From Amycolatopsis solani (lineage in GTDB: Bacteria; Actinomycetota; Actinomycetes; Mycobacteriales; Pseudonocardiaceae): a stretch of 64,000 nt of DNA. The stretch covers positions 2,232,001 through 2,296,000 of the forward strand of contig NZ_JAWQJT010000003.1 in assembly GCF_033441515.1 (NCBI RefSeq). Direction: 5' to 3'. Of this stretch, positions 42,952 through 50,661 are shown in pieces. The notes beneath the pieces are model-generated. The model was not told the DNA's origin, did not search any database, and saw nothing but the letters and a program-made list of their open reading frames with translations. The first letter of the stretch is position 1. Each line of letters begins with the position of its first letter. Both the position numbers and the translations under genes were made by a program.

Positions 42952-43380
42952 ATGAGAGCCGGTGCAATCCAGGCCGTCATCGGCACGGCCGTCCTGGGGG
43001 CGGTCGTCCTCGCACCCCCCGCCGAAGCGGCCGGAACCGGGGCCCAGACGGTGGCGGCGAGCTGCACCGCGGGCCCGTTCCGCGGCACCGTCTCGGTCAC
43101 CTACCAGCCGGTCGGCACGACCGAGTACCACCCGGGCGTCGCCACCATCGGCGGCGGCCCGTACATCGGCGACTCGGCGACGTTCGTCCTCGACGTCTCC
43201 TACGTCGACGCGGGCGCCCCCAAGACCGTCTACGCCGGCACGTTCACCGGCCAGGCGGGCACGAAGCTGAGCGTCCACCTGCCCGACGACGTCAAGGTCC
43301 CGGTGGACGCCCCGAGCTACGCCTCCGTCGCGTTCGACGGCGGCGCGAGCCCCTGCACGGCCAGGGCGGAGATCAGGTAG
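42952..43380 (+). CDS. Small secreted protein, function unknown
   Basis: 142 residues. A signal peptide ends at APPAEAAG; the mature part is beta-rich with two cysteines (AASCTAGPFRG and ASPCTARAEIR) likely joined at the ends of an immunoglobulin-like sandwich. The ATG follows GAGGAGTCACC. I do not recognise the family. Its last 64 bases overlap the convergent thioesterase-like gene, the largest coding overlap in the window. Confidence 0.65.
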   Translation: MRAGAIQAVIGTAVLGAVVLAPPAEAAGTGAQTVAASCTAGPFRGTVSVTYQPVGTTEYHPGVATIGGGPYIGDSATFVLDVSYVDAGAPKTVYAGTFTGQAGTKLSVHLPDDVKVPVDAPSYASVAFDGGASPCTARAEIR

Positions 43381-43943
43381 GCCGACCGCAGGACGGCGTC
43401 GCGCAGCAGCGCGGCGCTGTCCTGGGCCCGCGCCGGGACCAGCACGAACCCGGCGCTCGTGTGCTCGCCCCAGCCGGTCATCACGTGCGGCTCGCCGAAC
43501 CCGCGGATCGGGCACGGCAGCGGGGGCGCCGCCGGCACGTGCGCGTCGCTGACCAGCAGGCTCACGTCGGCGCGCGCCGCCTGCTCCGGCACCGCGCGCG
43601 CGGCCCGGTCCGGTGGTGCCTGGTGCGCGACGACGAGCGCCCGCGGAACCCCCAGTCCCGCGGCCACCCGCCGCTGCGCCAGCCGGTAGGCGACCAGCGC
43701 GCCGAGCCCCGCACCGAACAGCACGTGCGGCCCGGCGAGCACGCCGGCCAGTTCCGCGGACAGCGACTCGACGAGCAGCCACATGTCCCGGTACGGGTGC
43801 TCGTCGTGGCGCTCGCCCCGCCCGGGCAGCTCGACGACGTGCACCGCGATCCTCGGGTCGCGCCAGGCCCGGTAGCGGCCGGCGGCCTCACCGGCGTCCG
43901 GGAAACAGACGAACAGCAAGCGCTCCGGATCATCGGTGTCCAC
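43317..43943 (-). CDS. Type II thioesterase-like protein lacking catalytic residues
   Basis: 208 residues. LLFVCFPDAGEAAGRYRAW and VHVVELPGRGERHDEHPY are clear type II (editing) thioesterase motifs of polyketide/peptide synthases. However, the nucleophile elbow reads G-A-G-L-G at residues 77-81 where the family has G-H-S-M-G, so Ser is replaced by Gly79, and the usual GGHFFL histidine near the C-terminus is missing (PARAQDSAALL). It should not hydrolyse thioesters; it may bind acyl chains or a carrier protein. The GTG at 43943 has GGGAGG six bases upstream and is preferred to TTG 43979. Divergent from the SARP regulator; no synthase is nearby. Confidence 0.82.
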   Translation of the reverse strand: MDTDDPERLLFVCFPDAGEAAGRYRAWRDPRIAVHVVELPGRGERHDEHPYRDMWLLVESLSAELAGVLAGPHVLFGAGLGALVAYRLAQRRVAAGLGVPRALVVAHQAPPDRAARAVPEQAARADVSLLVSDAHVPAAPPLPCPIRGFGEPHVMTGWGEHTSAGFVLVPARAQDSAALLRDAVLRSAYLISALAVQGLAPPSNATEA

Positions 43944-43971
43944 CCGTGGCCTCCCTTCCAACGTGTCCGCG

Positions 43972-44065
43972 GTTGCCAATCCGGCCTAAAGCAGGCCGGC
44001 CCATCAGCGGCGCGCAACCGTCGCCGCCCAAGTCATCCGGCCGTGACTGTGGTCGGATTGGCAAC
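43972..44065. promoter_or_regulatory. 12-base inverted repeat shared by divergent thioesterase-like and SARP genes
   Basis: GTTGCCAATCCG (43972-43983) and CGGATTGGCAAC (44054-44065) are perfect reverse complements 70 bases apart. Each lies about 30-70 bases upstream of one divergent gene, at a similar distance, so one regulator could bind both and control both directions. Confidence 0.6.
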
Positions 44066-44132
44066 GATCGGCACAAGTAGGGTCGTCGATGGCACTTCCG
44101 TTCCGCTTCGGTCCGCCTTCTGGGGGCAACAC

Positions 44133-47100
44133 GTGCGCTACCGCCTGCTCGGGCCGGTCACGGTCCTCGGCGACACGGGTGCGTTCCGGCCCGGTGGCCA
44201 GAAACAGACGTCCGTACTGGCCGCGCTCCTGCTCAACCCGAACCGGGTGGTCACCGAAGACCGCCTCATCGACCTGACCTGGGGCGAAAACGCGCCGCCG
44301 AGCGTCCGCGGGCGGCTCCAGGTGCACATCTCGGAGCTGCGGAAGCTCCTCGGCCGCGACGTCATCGTGCGGCGGGCGCCCGGCTACGTCATCGAGGTCG
44401 CGCCCGGTGACCGGGACCTCGACGTCTTCGACGACGAGGTCGCGCAGGCCAGGGCCACCGCCGGGCCGGACGCCGTCGCGCACCTGCGTGCCGCGCTCGC
44501 GCTGTGGGAGGGCACCCCGCTCGGCGGCGTGAGCGAAGCGCTGGCCGAGCACGAAGGCCCGGCGCTCGCCGAACGGCGGCTCGTCGTGCTGGAGGAGCTG
44601 TACGAGCAGGAACTGGCGTCGGGGCGGCACGCCGAAGTCGTCGGCGAGCTGCGGCAGCTGGTCGAAGAGCACCCCTTCCGCGAACGGCTGCGCGCCGCGC
44701 TGATGCTCGCGCTGCACCGCTGCGGCCGCACGCCCGAAGCGCTCGAGACGTACACGCGGGCGCACGACCTGCTCGTCGACGAGCTGGGCATCGAACCGGG
44801 CCAGGCCCTGCAGGACCTGCGGATGCGGATCCTGCGGGGCGAAGGCGAGCCGGCTCCGGCGCCCGTCGCGGCCCCGGTCGCGCCGCGGCCGGCCGAGCTG
44901 CCGCTGGACGTCCGCGGGTTCGCCGGCCGCGCCCCGGAACTGGCCACGCTCGACGAACCCGGCGACGTCTGGGTGATCACCGGCACCGCGGGCGTCGGCA
45001 AGACCGCGCTCGCCGTGCACTGGGCCCACACCGCGCGGGCGCGCTACCCCGACGGCCAGCTGTACGTGAACCTGCGCGGCTTCGACGCCGACGACGAGCC
45101 GCTCACCCCCGCCGCCGCGCTCGCGCAGCTGCTGCGCACGCTCGGCGTCGACCTGCGGGACGTGCCGCCGGGCCTCGACGACCAGAGCAAGCTCTACCGC
45201 TCGCTGCTGGCCGACCGGCAGGCTCTGGTCGTGCTCGACAACGCCCGTGACGCCGCGCAGGTGCTGCCGCTGCTGCCGTCGTCGGGCCGGGTGCTGGTGA
45301 CCAGCCGCCACCGGCTCGACGAGCTGGTCGCCCGCACCGGCGCCCGGTCGCTGGGCCTGGCGCAGCTGCGCGAAGACGACTCCCAGGCGCTGCTGACCGC
45401 GTTGCTCGGCGACCGGACCAGCGCCGAGCCGGAGGCGGCGGCCGAGCTGGCCCGGCTCTGCGGCCACCACCCGCTGGCCCTGCGGATCGCCGCGGCCAAC
45501 ACCGGGGTGGCCAGCATCGGCGAGCTGGTCGACGAGCTGCGCGGCGACCCGCTGGCCCAGCTCGGCTTCGACGGCGCCGAGGAAAGCGCCGTCGCCAAGG
45601 CGTTTTCGGTGTCCTACCAGGCGCTGGCGCCCGGGCTGCGGCAGGCGTTCCGGCTGCTCGCGCTGGTGCCGGGCGCGGACTTCACGCCGATCGCCGTGGC
45701 CGCGCTGCTGGAAGTGCCGCCCGAGGAGGCGGCGCGGCGGATCCGCGGGCTGGCCGCGGCGAACCTCCTGGAGGCGCACGCGCCCCGCCGCTACCGGTTC
45801 CACGACCTCGCCCGCCGCTACGCCGAGCAGTGCGTCCGGGCCGAAGAGGACGAAGCCGCGCGCGAAGGGGCATGGGAGCGGCTGTTCACCGGCTACTGCG
45901 CGGCCGCCGACGCCGCGGTCGCGCTGCTCGGCGCGCGGATCGTCTCGCTGCCCCGCGAGGACGCCCCGGCGGCGCCGAGCCCGATCGCGTTCGCCGACGC
46001 CGCGGCCGCCGTGGCCTGGCTCGACGTCGAGGTCCCGAACCTGTCGGCGGCGCTGCGGCAGGCCGCGACGCGCGGGCCGTACCCCGGCGCCTGGTACCTG
46101 GCCGACGCGTTGCGGCGGTTCTTCCACGACCACGGCCGCCGCGCGGAGTGGCTGGAACTGGCCCCGATCGTCCTGCGCGCGGCCCGCGACCATGGCGCCC
46201 GGCCGGCCGAGGCGCTGGTCCACCTGTCCATCGGCGGCGCGTACTTCCGCGAAGGCCAGCACGAGGCGGGCATCCGGCATTCGGAGAAGGCGGTGCTGGC
46301 CAGCCGGGCGTGCGGCTGGCGCGAGTGCGAGGCGACCGCCGTCGCGAACCTGGGCTCGATGCTGGAGTGGACCGGCCGGCTGTCGGAGGCCGTCGAGCAC
46401 AGCCGCCGCGCGATCCAGCTGTTCCGCGAACTCGGCAACCGGTCGGGTGAGGCGCTCGCGCTGAACTCGCTGAGCTGCCACTACCGCCAGCTGGGCCGGC
46501 TGGAGCAGGCGGAGGACTGCCTGGTCGAAGCGATCGCGCTGGCCCGCAAGGAGGATCTGGCGTTCTGGGAGGCGGCGAACCTCGCCGACCTGGGCTGGGT
46601 GCTGCTGGCCACCGGACGGCTGACCGAGGCGGGCGAGGTCCTCGACCAGGCCCTGACGGCGTTCCGCGACCTCGGCACGAGCTTCGGCGAAGCGACGGCG
46701 CTGAACGCGGTGAGCGCCCTGCAGGTCGCCCGCGGCGACCACGACTCGGCGGCACGGACGGCCGAGGAGGCCCTCGCCTCCGTCCGCCGCGACGGCGACC
46801 GGCAGGTCGAAGCGGCGGCGTTGATCGCACTGGGCCGAGCCGAGGAAGGCCGCGGCGACCTGGGCGCGGCGGAGCGCGTCCTGCGGGAAGCCCGTGCGCT
46901 GACGGCCGAGTCCGGGCTGCGCGGCCAGCTGGCGGAGGCGGCGGCGACGCTGGCCCGGGTACTGGCCGCGGGCGGCCGGGCGGGCGAGGCGGGCGAACAC
47001 GCGCGCGCGGCGCTGGACGCGGCGCGGGCGGGCGGGTTCCGCGTCGTCGAGGCGGAGGCCCTGCTGGGACTGGCCGCGGTCGAGGCCGCGGCGGGCCGGT

Positions 47101-47222
47101 GGCTGCTCGCCGAGGGGACGGCACGCGAGTCGCGCTCGCTGTACCGCGCGGTCGGGCACGGGACGGGGGAAGCCGTGGCCGCGGCGTTCCTCGCGGAGCT
47201 GGCCGGGCGCGCCACCGGCTGA
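44133..47222 (+). CDS. AfsR/SARP-family regulator with NB-ARC ATPase and TPR domains
   Basis: 1029 residues. Residues 1-90 are the OmpR-like winged helix (YRLLGPVTVLG, RGRLQVHISELRKLLG, APGYVIEV), 95-240 the bacterial transcriptional activation domain (LYEQELASGRHAEVVGELRQL, YTRAHDLLVDELGIEPG), then an NB-ARC ATPase with Walker A GTAGVGKTAL and Walker B LVVLDNA, and a C-terminal array of TPRs from about residue 700. This is the AfsR layout; such proteins activate secondary-metabolism genes after ATP-dependent assembly. The GTG at 44133 follows GGGGGC. A longer frame reaches back through the thioesterase-like gene and is rejected. The only nearby biosynthesis-like gene is the divergent thioesterase-like protein. 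Confidence 0.92.
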   Translation: MRYRLLGPVTVLGDTGAFRPGGQKQTSVLAALLLNPNRVVTEDRLIDLTWGENAPPSVRGRLQVHISELRKLLGRDVIVRRAPGYVIEVAPGDRDLDVFDDEVAQARATAGPDAVAHLRAALALWEGTPLGGVSEALAEHEGPALAERRLVVLEELYEQELASGRHAEVVGELRQLVEEHPFRERLRAALMLALHRCGRTPEALETYTRAHDLLVDELGIEPGQALQDLRMRILRGEGEPAPAPVAAPVAPRPAELPLDVRGFAGRAPELATLDEPGDVWVITGTAGVGKTALAVHWAHTARARYPDGQLYVNLRGFDADDEPLTPAAALAQLLRTLGVDLRDVPPGLDDQSKLYRSLLADRQALVVLDNARDAAQVLPLLPSSGRVLVTSRHRLDELVARTGARSLGLAQLREDDSQALLTALLGDRTSAEPEAAAELARLCGHHPLALRIAAANTGVASIGELVDELRGDPLAQLGFDGAEESAVAKAFSVSYQALAPGLRQAFRLLALVPGADFTPIAVAALLEVPPEEAARRIRGLAAANLLEAHAPRRYRFHDLARRYAEQCVRAEEDEAAREGAWERLFTGYCAAADAAVALLGARIVSLPREDAPAAPSPIAFADAAAAVAWLDVEVPNLSAALRQAATRGPYPGAWYLADALRRFFHDHGRRAEWLELAPIVLRAARDHGARPAEALVHLSIGGAYFREGQHEAGIRHSEKAVLASRACGWRECEATAVANLGSMLEWTGRLSEAVEHSRRAIQLFRELGNRSGEALALNSLSCHYRQLGRLEQAEDCLVEAIALARKEDLAFWEAANLADLGWVLLATGRLTEAGEVLDQALTAFRDLGTSFGEATALNAVSALQVARGDHDSAARTAEEALASVRRDGDRQVEAAALIALGRAEEGRGDLGAAERVLREARALTAESGLRGQLAEAAATLARVLAAGGRAGEAGEHARAALDAARAGGFRVVEAEALLGLAAVEAAAGRWLLAEGTARESRSLYRAVGHGTGEAVAAAFLAELAGRATG

Positions 47223-47283
47223 GGTCCGAGCACCAGCCGAGCTCCTCGACGCTCCGGGCGCGCCGGGCAGCGGTGGTCACCAA

Positions 47284-47338
47284 GGTCGCGAATGACTCAT
47301 TCGCGGCCTCCCCGGTCCCGAATGAGTCATTCGCGACC
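47284..47338. repeat. TGACTCA-centred paired palindrome, copy 3; possible terminator
   Basis: Arms 47284-47308 and 47314-47338 (25 bases, one mismatch) surround TCCCC. It lies 62 bases after the SARP stop and 73 before the GntR start, between genes in the same direction, so it could terminate SARP transcription. Confidence 0.8.
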
Positions 47339-47396
47339 CCGCGGCGACCGATCGGCCGTGAAGGTGGCCTTCACGACACACGGCCCGCCCCGGCGC

Positions 47397-47406
47397 GACA
47401 TACTGG
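47397..47406 (+). promoter_or_regulatory. -10 region of the GntR gene with ATACTGG half-site
   Basis: CATACT (47399-47404) ends six bases before the ATG, and GGAGG is only one base from the ATG, so a leaderless message is likely. The ten bases GACATACTGG recur exactly at the PTS promoter (52782-52791), where ATACTGGT is half of a palindrome, suggesting autoregulation by the GntR protein. Confidence 0.4.
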
Positions 47407-47410
47407 AGGC

Positions 47411-48181
47411 ATGCCCCGTCCGAAACACGTCCCCGCGAGCGATCTGCGCCTCCCGGACGCGCTGCAGCCGGGGCGGCCGAAGGGCGATCAGCTCCGCGAA
47501 ATCCTCGAAACCGTCGCGACGGAGGCGGGTCCCGGGCGGCTGATGCCGTCGGAACGGTTCCTCGCCGAGCACTTCCAGGTCGCCCGCGGCACCGTGCGGC
47601 AGGAGGTCAACCGCCTGGTCGCGGACGGCGTCCTGTACCGCCAGCACGGCACCGCGACCTTCACCGCGGAACGCCAGGCGGCGCACATCGACATGCTGAC
47701 CTCGTTCACCGAGGACATGAAGGCCCGCGGCGTCGTCCCCAAGACGAAGGTGCTGCACGCCGAGGTGGAGAGCGCGAACCAGCGCATCGCCGGGCGCCTG
47801 AACGTGCCGCCGGGCGCGCGGGTGTTCCGGCTCGAACGGCTCCGCTACGTCGAAGACGAGCCGTTCGCCGTCGAGCGCACCAACCTGTCGGTCGACCGGT
47901 TCCCCGGCATCGAGCTGTTCGACTGGGAAACCGAATCGCTGCACCGCACGATCGAGGAGCGCTGGAGCGTCCGCGCCGAGTGGAACGACACCGCGATCTC
48001 GGCGGTGCTCCCGAACACCGGCGACGCGGCCCTGCTCGGCATCGAAGCCACCCAGCCGTGCCTGATCATCGAGGGCACGCTGCACGACCAGAGCGGCGGC
48101 GTCATCGAAGCGGGCCGGTCGCTGTACCGCGCCGACCGCTACACGGTCTTCACGCAGGCGCGGCGCAGCCCGGCTTCCTGA
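47411..48181 (+). CDS. GntR/HutC-family regulator, DasR-like
   Basis: 256 residues. The N-terminal winged helix (QLREILETVATEAGPGRLMPSERFLAEHFQVARGTVRQEVNRLV...) is followed by a UTRA ligand domain: LTSFTEDMKARGVVPKT, RVFRLERLRYVEDEPFAVERTNLS and AGRSLYRADRYTVF. These blocks parallel streptomycete DasR, which senses glucosamine-6-phosphate. It is the nearest regulator to the mannose-type PTS operon (48955-52758), whose promoter carries an ACTGGT-N4-ACCAGT palindrome of the type bound by this subfamily. So it probably controls that PTS in response to the imported sugar phosphate. Confidence 0.85.
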   Translation: MPRPKHVPASDLRLPDALQPGRPKGDQLREILETVATEAGPGRLMPSERFLAEHFQVARGTVRQEVNRLVADGVLYRQHGTATFTAERQAAHIDMLTSFTEDMKARGVVPKTKVLHAEVESANQRIAGRLNVPPGARVFRLERLRYVEDEPFAVERTNLSVDRFPGIELFDWETESLHRTIEERWSVRAEWNDTAISAVLPNTGDAALLGIEATQPCLIIEGTLHDQSGGVIEAGRSLYRADRYTVFTQARRSPAS

Positions 48182-48236
48182 GCCGGGCAACCCCCGGCCC
48201 GCGCCCGGCGTGTCTTCCCGAAACCGGGAGGACGCC

Positions 48237-48968
48237 ATGCTCCGTCGGACCAAGCTCTTCGCCCTCGCCGCCGTCCTGGGCTCGTCGGCGGTGCTCGCGG
48301 CCCGCCGGGCGCGCAAGAACCCCAAGCCGCCCAAGCCCCCCAAGGCGCCCAAACCCCCGAAGCCGCCGAGGGAACCGGTCGAGGACGACTCGGTGCCGCA
48401 CCGGACCAAGGTGCACCGGCGGCTGGTGTTCCTCGCCGTCCTGCTCGCCTCGGCGGCGGTCTCGGTCCTGACCGCGAACCAGGAGACCTGGCTCGGGGAC
48501 ATCGCCGTGCGCGTGCTCGGCTTCGGCGCAATCGGCGGCGTCCTGTGCGCGGTCGCCTGGTGGCGGGGTGCCTGGGTGCGCGACGGCGACCTGGGCCAGC
48601 TCACGTTCAGCATGACCGGCCTGGCCGTGCTGGCCCTGTCCGGACCGGGGCTGGTGACCGAGCTGGTGCTGACCCACCGCAGTGCCCCCGCGCTGGTCGA
48701 AGTGGCGCCCATGCGGCCGGACCACGACTGCACGCTCGTCCTGCCCGGCGGGTCGACGCCGCTGCGCGGGGACCTGCGCAGCTTCGCGACGTGCGTCGAG
48801 GGCGAGCGCTTCACGGTCGTCTGGGACCGCGGCCGGTTCGTCCGCCCGATGCTGCCGGAAGAGGTGAACCCCTCGTCCGGCACGGTCTTCTTCCTGCTCG
48901 GCGCCGGCGTCCTCGCCATCACCGTGGTCGGTTTCGGGTTCCCCCTCGACTGGCCTAAGTGGGGCTGA
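48237..48968 (+). CDS. Membrane protein with Lys/Pro-rich linker, function unknown
   Basis: 243 residues. An N-terminal hydrophobic segment with RRARK is followed by a short repetitive stretch (KPPKPPKAPKPPKPP, about residues 28-45), two central helices (about 63-105), another near 120-145, a soluble part with two cysteines (DHDCTLVLPG, FATCVEG) and a last helix. The ATG follows GGGAGG. The Lys/Pro segment could reach through or bind the wall. It overlaps the convergent ceramidase-like gene by 14 bases. Family not recognised. Confidence 0.6.
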   Translation: MLRRTKLFALAAVLGSSAVLAARRARKNPKPPKPPKAPKPPKPPREPVEDDSVPHRTKVHRRLVFLAVLLASAAVSVLTANQETWLGDIAVRVLGFGAIGGVLCAVAWWRGAWVRDGDLGQLTFSMTGLAVLALSGPGLVTELVLTHRSAPALVEVAPMRPDHDCTLVLPGGSTPLRGDLRSFATCVEGERFTVVWDRGRFVRPMLPEEVNPSSGTVFFLLGAGVLAITVVGFGFPLDWPKWG

Positions 48969-50262
48969 GCCGGTGCGCGCGCAGCACCTTCAGGCAGTGC
49001 TCCACCAGCACCTCCGCGGCGTCCGGGCCGAACAGCGTCACGTACGACTCGTAGATCCCGTTCCGGTGCCCGTCGGCGTCCGGCAGGTACCCGAGGTAGC
49101 CGTCGGAGTAGCCGATCACCCGCGTGTGCCGGAACGGGCTCCCCCGCCGGATCCGCAGCCCCAGCGACGCGAACAGCTCGAACGGCGTGTGCAGCCACGC
49201 GATGTCCCCCAGCGAGACGACGCTGACCGGCACGTCGGCGCACCCCGTCGGCCGCCCGCCCGCCGCCATCGTGGCGAGCATTGCGCAGCCCTCGTACCGG
49301 GTCTGCGCGATCCGGACCGCCGGGTGGTCCTCGCCGTGGCGGGCCAGCTCCCGCTGCCACTCCGCCTCCGCCGATTCGCGCAGTTCCACGCTGTCCTCGA
49401 TGGACGGCACTTCGCGGTAGGGCAGGTGCAGCGTCGACCGCGTGAGCCGGACCGGGCCGCTCGCGCCGATCGCCGAGGCCGCCGCCAGCGTGCGCGCGAT
49501 CGACGTCGCCAGGTGGCCGCCGAGGGTGCGGACCTCGGCGTGGTCGCGGCCGCGGCGGACGAACCGGGAGCTCGCGTCGCCGGCCGCGCCCTGCAGGAAC
49601 GCCGCCACCGGGCGGCCGATCAGCGCGGCCAGCTCGCGGCGGGTCGCGCCCGGCCAGTCAGCCGACCAGGCCAGGTTGTCCGGGCCGAGCACGGTCGGGT
49701 GGCTCGCGTAGTCGAACAGCAGCGCCGCCGGGGTGCCGTCGTCGCGGCTCAGTTCGAGCACCCCGAACGACGTGTCGTGCGGCCCGTCCGGCCGGTAGCG
49801 GTTGCCGCCGACGGCTTCCGTCGACCCCGCGTGCCAGCGCGCCCGGACCCGGGAGCGGCAGGCGCGCAGCCGCAGCGCGGCACCGGTGACCTTCTCCGCC
49901 ATCCGGCCGACCAGCCCGGGATCGCGCTCCCCCGGCAGGCCGGGGTGCAGCGGGCCGGTCCAGCCCTCGGGCCCGGAATGCGTGTGCGACGCGCAGACGA
50001 GCACCCGCTCCGGGCCGATGCCCACCGCCGCGGCGACCGCGTCGGCCAGCGTGCGGGTGAGGCCGGCGTCGACCGCGAGGGCGTCCAGCGCCACCCACAC
50101 CACGCCCGGGTCGTCCTCAGTGGACAGCCAGATCAGGGACGCTTCGAGCTCGTCGTGCGTGCCGGTCGCGACGCCGTGCCGGGCCAGGTAGCCGCCGAGC
50201 GGGTGCCCGGGTCCCGGGGTGATCCGGACGTCTTGCGCGGCGAGCAGGAGTGCGGCGGTCAC
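48955..50262 (-). CDS. Neutral/alkaline non-lysosomal ceramidase-like hydrolase
   Basis: 435 residues, shorter than secreted neutral ceramidases and without a signal peptide, so probably cytoplasmic. The signature VLVCASHTHSGPEG contains the zinc-binding histidines, and VRITPGPGHPLGGYLARHG and FDYASHPTVLG also fit the Ceramidase_alk N-terminal domain. The GTG start overlaps the PTS IIA stop (GTGA), so it is the last gene of the PTS operon. It may hydrolyse an N-acyl or similar bond in the phosphorylated imported compound, for example an N-acylated amino sugar; that is inference from context, as family members cleave the amide of ceramide. Confidence 0.78.
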   Translation of the reverse strand: MTAALLLAAQDVRITPGPGHPLGGYLARHGVATGTHDELEASLIWLSTEDDPGVVWVALDALAVDAGLTRTLADAVAAAVGIGPERVLVCASHTHSGPEGWTGPLHPGLPGERDPGLVGRMAEKVTGAALRLRACRSRVRARWHAGSTEAVGGNRYRPDGPHDTSFGVLELSRDDGTPAALLFDYASHPTVLGPDNLAWSADWPGATRRELAALIGRPVAAFLQGAAGDASSRFVRRGRDHAEVRTLGGHLATSIARTLAAASAIGASGPVRLTRSTLHLPYREVPSIEDSVELRESAEAEWQRELARHGEDHPAVRIAQTRYEGCAMLATMAAGGRPTGCADVPVSVVSLGDIAWLHTPFELFASLGLRIRRGSPFRHTRVIGYSDGYLGYLPDADGHRNGIYESYVTLFGPDAAEVLVEHCLKVLRAHRLSPT

Positions 50263-50648
50263 CAGGTCGATTCCAGGACGTCGACGACGCCGTCCCGCCC
50301 GGCGGCGCGGGCCACCCCGGCGAGCTCGGTCACGTCGCCGGTGGTGTGCAGCAGGACCTCCAGCAGCATGGGCAGGTTCAGCCCCGAGACCAGCTGGATG
50401 CGCGGGTGCCCGGCGGCGAGCGCGCGGACGGCGTTGAACGGCGAGCCGCCGTGCAGGTCGGCGAGCACGAGCACCCCTTCGGCGTCACCGGCCAGCCCGA
50501 GCACGCGGGCGCCGAACTCCTCCGGGCTGTCGCGCGGGCTCAGCTCGCACACCTTCAGCCGCGCCTGCGGGCCGAGGATCATTTCGGCGGCCTCGCCGAC
50601 GCCGGAAGGCAGCCGGCCGTGACCGGCCAGGATGATCGGGACGGACAT
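50259..50648 (-). CDS. Mannose-family PTS EIIA component
   Basis: 129 residues. The phosphoryl-carrying His10 lies in the standard ILAGHGRLPSG motif; DLHGGSPFNAVR and VSGLNLPMLLEVL are also conserved in EIIA-Man domains. It accepts phosphate from HPr and passes it to the IIB protein. It sits 13 bases after the IIC-IID gene and overlaps the ceramidase-like gene. Enzyme I and HPr are not in the window. Confidence 0.92.
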   Translation of the reverse strand: MSVPIILAGHGRLPSGVGEAAEMILGPQARLKVCELSPRDSPEEFGARVLGLAGDAEGVLVLADLHGGSPFNAVRALAAGHPRIQLVSGLNLPMLLEVLLHTTGDVTELAGVARAAGRDGVVDVLESTW

Positions 50649-50661
50649 GGCGGACTCCCCC

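Noticed and set aside
43461..44132. Upstream part of the long frame containing the SARP regulator
   Set aside because: It is antisense to the thioesterase-like gene and lacks domain similarity; the GTG at 44133 begins the canonical YRLLGPV start.
43317..47222. A polyketide or non-ribosomal peptide cluster suggested by SARP plus thioesterase-like gene
   Set aside because: No ketosynthase, condensation, adenylation or carrier domain is found in the window, and the thioesterase homologue lacks its active site.
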